Below, in pieces: positions 6,140 to 7,010 of a stretch of DNA of 7,010 bases; the first letter of the stretch is position 1; each line of letters begins with the position of its first letter. Source of the DNA: Cellvibrio sp. (GTDB lineage Bacteria; Pseudomonadota; Gammaproteobacteria; Pseudomonadales; Cellvibrionaceae). Both the position numbers and the translations under genes were made by a program. The notes under the pieces were generated by a model that was not told where the DNA came from, ran no database searches, and saw nothing but the letters and a program-made list of their open reading frames with translations. The stretch spans positions 1 through 7,010 of the forward strand of contig JAJQJO010000216.1 of NCBI GenBank assembly GCA_021323495.1, in the 5' to 3' direction.

Positions 6140-6495
6140 TACCAATCCAGCCCTGGCTCTTTGGCATCTTCAGCAGTACGTGTAACAGGGGCTTCATAAG
6201 GGGTGATCCGTGCACGTTGGCGCTGTTTACCGCGTTGCTTCAGTTGTTCCAACGGGCTGGGGGGGGCTGCGGGTAAAAAATTATCCAGTTGTTCCAATGC
6301 ATTCAATGCGCGCAAGGCCGCTATCATATTTTCCACCTTGCCGCCGCCCGCCACTAATTGGCGGTAACTCTTCGCAGTAATACCAATTTCGGTAGCGAGC
6401 GCCTGCTGGGTTACATTCCGCGCCAGGCGCAAAGCTTCCAGGCGCTTGCCCAGTTCGGCGGCTACAGCAGCATTAGTCATGGTGTAAAATTTCAT
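6139..6495 (-). CDS. hipB: HipB-type Xre-family antitoxin and autorepressor
   Basis: This 118-residue DNA-binding protein is predicted to neutralise the adjacent HipA kinase and repress its own operon. Residues about 12-68 form an Xre/Cro helix-turn-helix: ELGKRLEALRLARNVTQQAL, then ATEIGITAKSYRQLV as the turn and recognition helix. A tail follows, longer than in E. coli HipB (88 residues): proline-rich (75-81), very basic (KQRGKQRQRAR, 86-96) and ending EPGLDW. The last three residues Leu-Asp-Trp recall the C-terminal Leu-Glu-Trp of E. coli HipB, whose Trp docks into HipA. The stop codon overlaps the hipA start (TAATG). ATG 6495 is used as the start, but ATG 6480 (sixth codon) is equally possible because neither has a clear Shine-Dalgarno. 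The promoter region carries inverted and direct repeats that suit autoregulation. Confidence 0.88.
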   Translation of the reverse strand: MKFYTMTNAAVAAELGKRLEALRLARNVTQQALATEIGITAKSYRQLVAGGGKVENMIAALRALNALEQLDNFLPAAPPSPLEQLKQRGKQRQRARITPYEAPVTRTAEDAKEPGLDW

Positions 6496-6545
6496 AATAG
6501 GTATTTACTTACTTTTAATTGCCTTAATAACGAATTATAGAACAA

Positions 6546-6572
6546 ATTATACCCATTAAACTTGATAGTCAA
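6546..6572 (-). promoter_or_regulatory. Near-consensus sigma70 promoter of the hipBA operon
   Basis: Read on the minus strand, TTGACT (6572-6567, five of six) and TATAAT (6551-6546, six of six) are separated by 15 bp, somewhat shorter than ideal. Transcription would start near 6538-6540, giving a leader of about 45 nt before ATG 6495. A strong promoter under tight repression is typical for a toxin-antitoxin operon. Confidence 0.7.
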
Positions 6573-6582
6573 TATATGGGTA
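6550..6582. promoter_or_regulatory. Inverted-repeat operator candidate for the HipB-type antitoxin
   Basis: TACCCAT (6550-6556) and ATGGGTA (6576-6582) form a perfect 7-bp inverted repeat with a 19-bp spacer. One arm overlaps the -10 box and the other abuts the upstream side of the -35 box. A dimer bound here would cover the promoter. E. coli hip operators have the form TATCC-N8-GGATA. This one shares a TAnCC/GGnTA flavour but has a wider spacing, so binding by HipB is inferred. Confidence 0.55.
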
Positions 6583-6640
6583 ATTTATTATCTTTTAATC
6601 CCTTAAACAGCGTATAAAGGGTATAAATTTATCTTTTAAT

Positions 6641-6754
6641 TAAATTACTAGGGAAGGCGAAGTCAGTTGTTAAAAACGAAGGGTAGCCATGGCTGCCAAG
6701 TGATAAATGTTAATAATTAAAGAGGGAAAACAAAATGGATGGATGAATTTGAAG
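6641..6754. other. AT-rich intergenic stretch with a 16-bp near-palindrome
   Basis: No gene is supported here. The main feature is GGTAGCCATGGCTGCC (6682-6697), a near-palindrome with a perfect core AGCCATGGCT. On the minus strand it is followed by CTTCGTTTTT, so it might be a weak terminator for the gene entering from the right edge. It could equally be a protein-binding site. Confidence 0.3.
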
Positions 6755-7010
6755 CTAGTTATGACCTGTTTCGATGAAAGCTCGTTTAAAAAATTTTTTT
6801 AGCAAAAAAAAGATGAATCGATAGGCGACAAAAATGGGCTTGTCATAAGCATTTATTATTTTTAAGCCTAGTCTTAAGTTGGTAAAAAAATAACTCGCTT
6901 CCCAGATACCCAATAGTGGCGATACCAAGATCCCTATCGCCAATAAGCGCAAAAAATAATGGTACGGTTTGTGGGCATCAATATGAGGAAGGGTCAATAA
7001 CCTTGGCTTT
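6755..7010 (-). CDS. C-terminal part of an unrecognised membrane protein, 5' end outside window
   Basis: The minus-strand frame is open from the right edge down to TAG 6757-6755, giving about 84 residues. I do not recognise the family. It has one clear hydrophobic segment (FLRLLAIGILVSPLLGIW), then ASYFFTNLRLGLKI, a second hydrophobic and aromatic stretch (FVAYRFIFFLL) and a basic end KKFFKRAFIETGHN. A TTG at 6997 could start a small protein, but the frame continues open to the edge (KPRLL precedes it), so a longer gene ending here is more likely. Codon use is AT-rich, unlike the envelope genes on the left. Such a sequence could arise by chance in AT-rich DNA, so confidence is low to moderate. 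Confidence 0.4.
   Translation of the reverse strand, partial: KPRLLTLPHIDAHKPYHYFLRLLAIGILVSPLLGIWEASYFFTNLRLGLKIINAYDKPIFVAYRFIFFLLKKFFKRAFIETGHN

Larger units (their letters stand above)
6500..6640 (-). repeat. Three copies of a 20-22 bp direct repeat around the hipBA promoter
   Basis: On the minus strand each copy reads ATTAAAAGATAA, five variable bases, then TACCC. Copy A lies at 6640-6619, copy B at 6599-6578 and a shorter variant copy C at 6519-6500 (ATTAAAAGTAAG, then four bases, then TACC). A and B share 12 identical bases at one end and TACCC at the other, and are 41 bp apart, about four helical turns. Copy B ends inside the inverted repeat beside the -35 box. Copy C lies in the leader just ahead of the antitoxin start. 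They are candidate operator iterons. Confidence 0.6.

Noticed and set aside
6137..6145. TTG at 6145 as the hipA start
   Set aside because: It would add only two residues. The ATG at 6139 overlaps the antitoxin stop as TAATG, a better coupling arrangement.
6772..6812. A- and T-rich runs near the right end as a replication origin or attachment site
   Set aside because: They are homopolymer runs inside an open frame, without iterons, DnaA boxes, a tRNA end or paired repeats.

Overview
The window looks like chromosomal DNA of a gammaproteobacterium. The best guess is Cellvibrio or a relative. This rests on protein content: a short signal peptidase I, a YihG-like acyltransferase, a DUF2789 protein, a DUF481 outer-membrane barrel and an LpxL/HtrB-type acyltransferase. 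It was judged by eye, with no database search. Coding density is high and base composition is balanced up to about 6.5 kb. The last 500 bases are clearly richer in A and T.

Left part (1-3581), envelope genes. A signal peptidase I gene enters from the left edge on the minus strand. It diverges from a plus-strand YihG-like phospholipid acyltransferase. That acyltransferase appears frameshifted: its N-terminal membrane anchor (442-567) and its catalytic domain (575-1327) lie in different frames. Next come a small DUF2789 gene with a strong Shine-Dalgarno and a clean intrinsic terminator, then a DUF481 outer-membrane barrel. A long imperfect intergenic hairpin follows, and then an LpxL-family lipid A acyltransferase. 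Apart from the DUF2789 protein, whose role is unknown, these products act in or on the membranes.

Right part (3593-7010), minus strand. A HipBA-type toxin-antitoxin pair (antitoxin 6139-6495, kinase toxin 4826-6139, joined by a TAATG stop/start overlap) is followed 36 nt later by a three-part membrane protein: CvpA domain, DP-repeat helical linker and C-terminal DUF4124. The three could be one transcript. The region before the antitoxin has a near-consensus promoter (AGTCAA/ATTATA on the plus strand, i.e. TTGACT and TATAAT on the coding strand). A perfect 7-bp inverted repeat brackets it, and three copies of a roughly 20-22 bp repeat surround it. This is what an autoregulating antitoxin operator looks like. 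An AT-rich stretch and the end of an unrecognised membrane protein complete the window.

No tRNA, rRNA, CRISPR array, transposase or integrase was seen. The points most worth a second look are the hip operator architecture, the CvpA/DP-repeat/DUF4124 fusion beside a HipA kinase, the C-terminal Leu-Asp-Trp tail of the antitoxin, and the acyltransferase frameshift.
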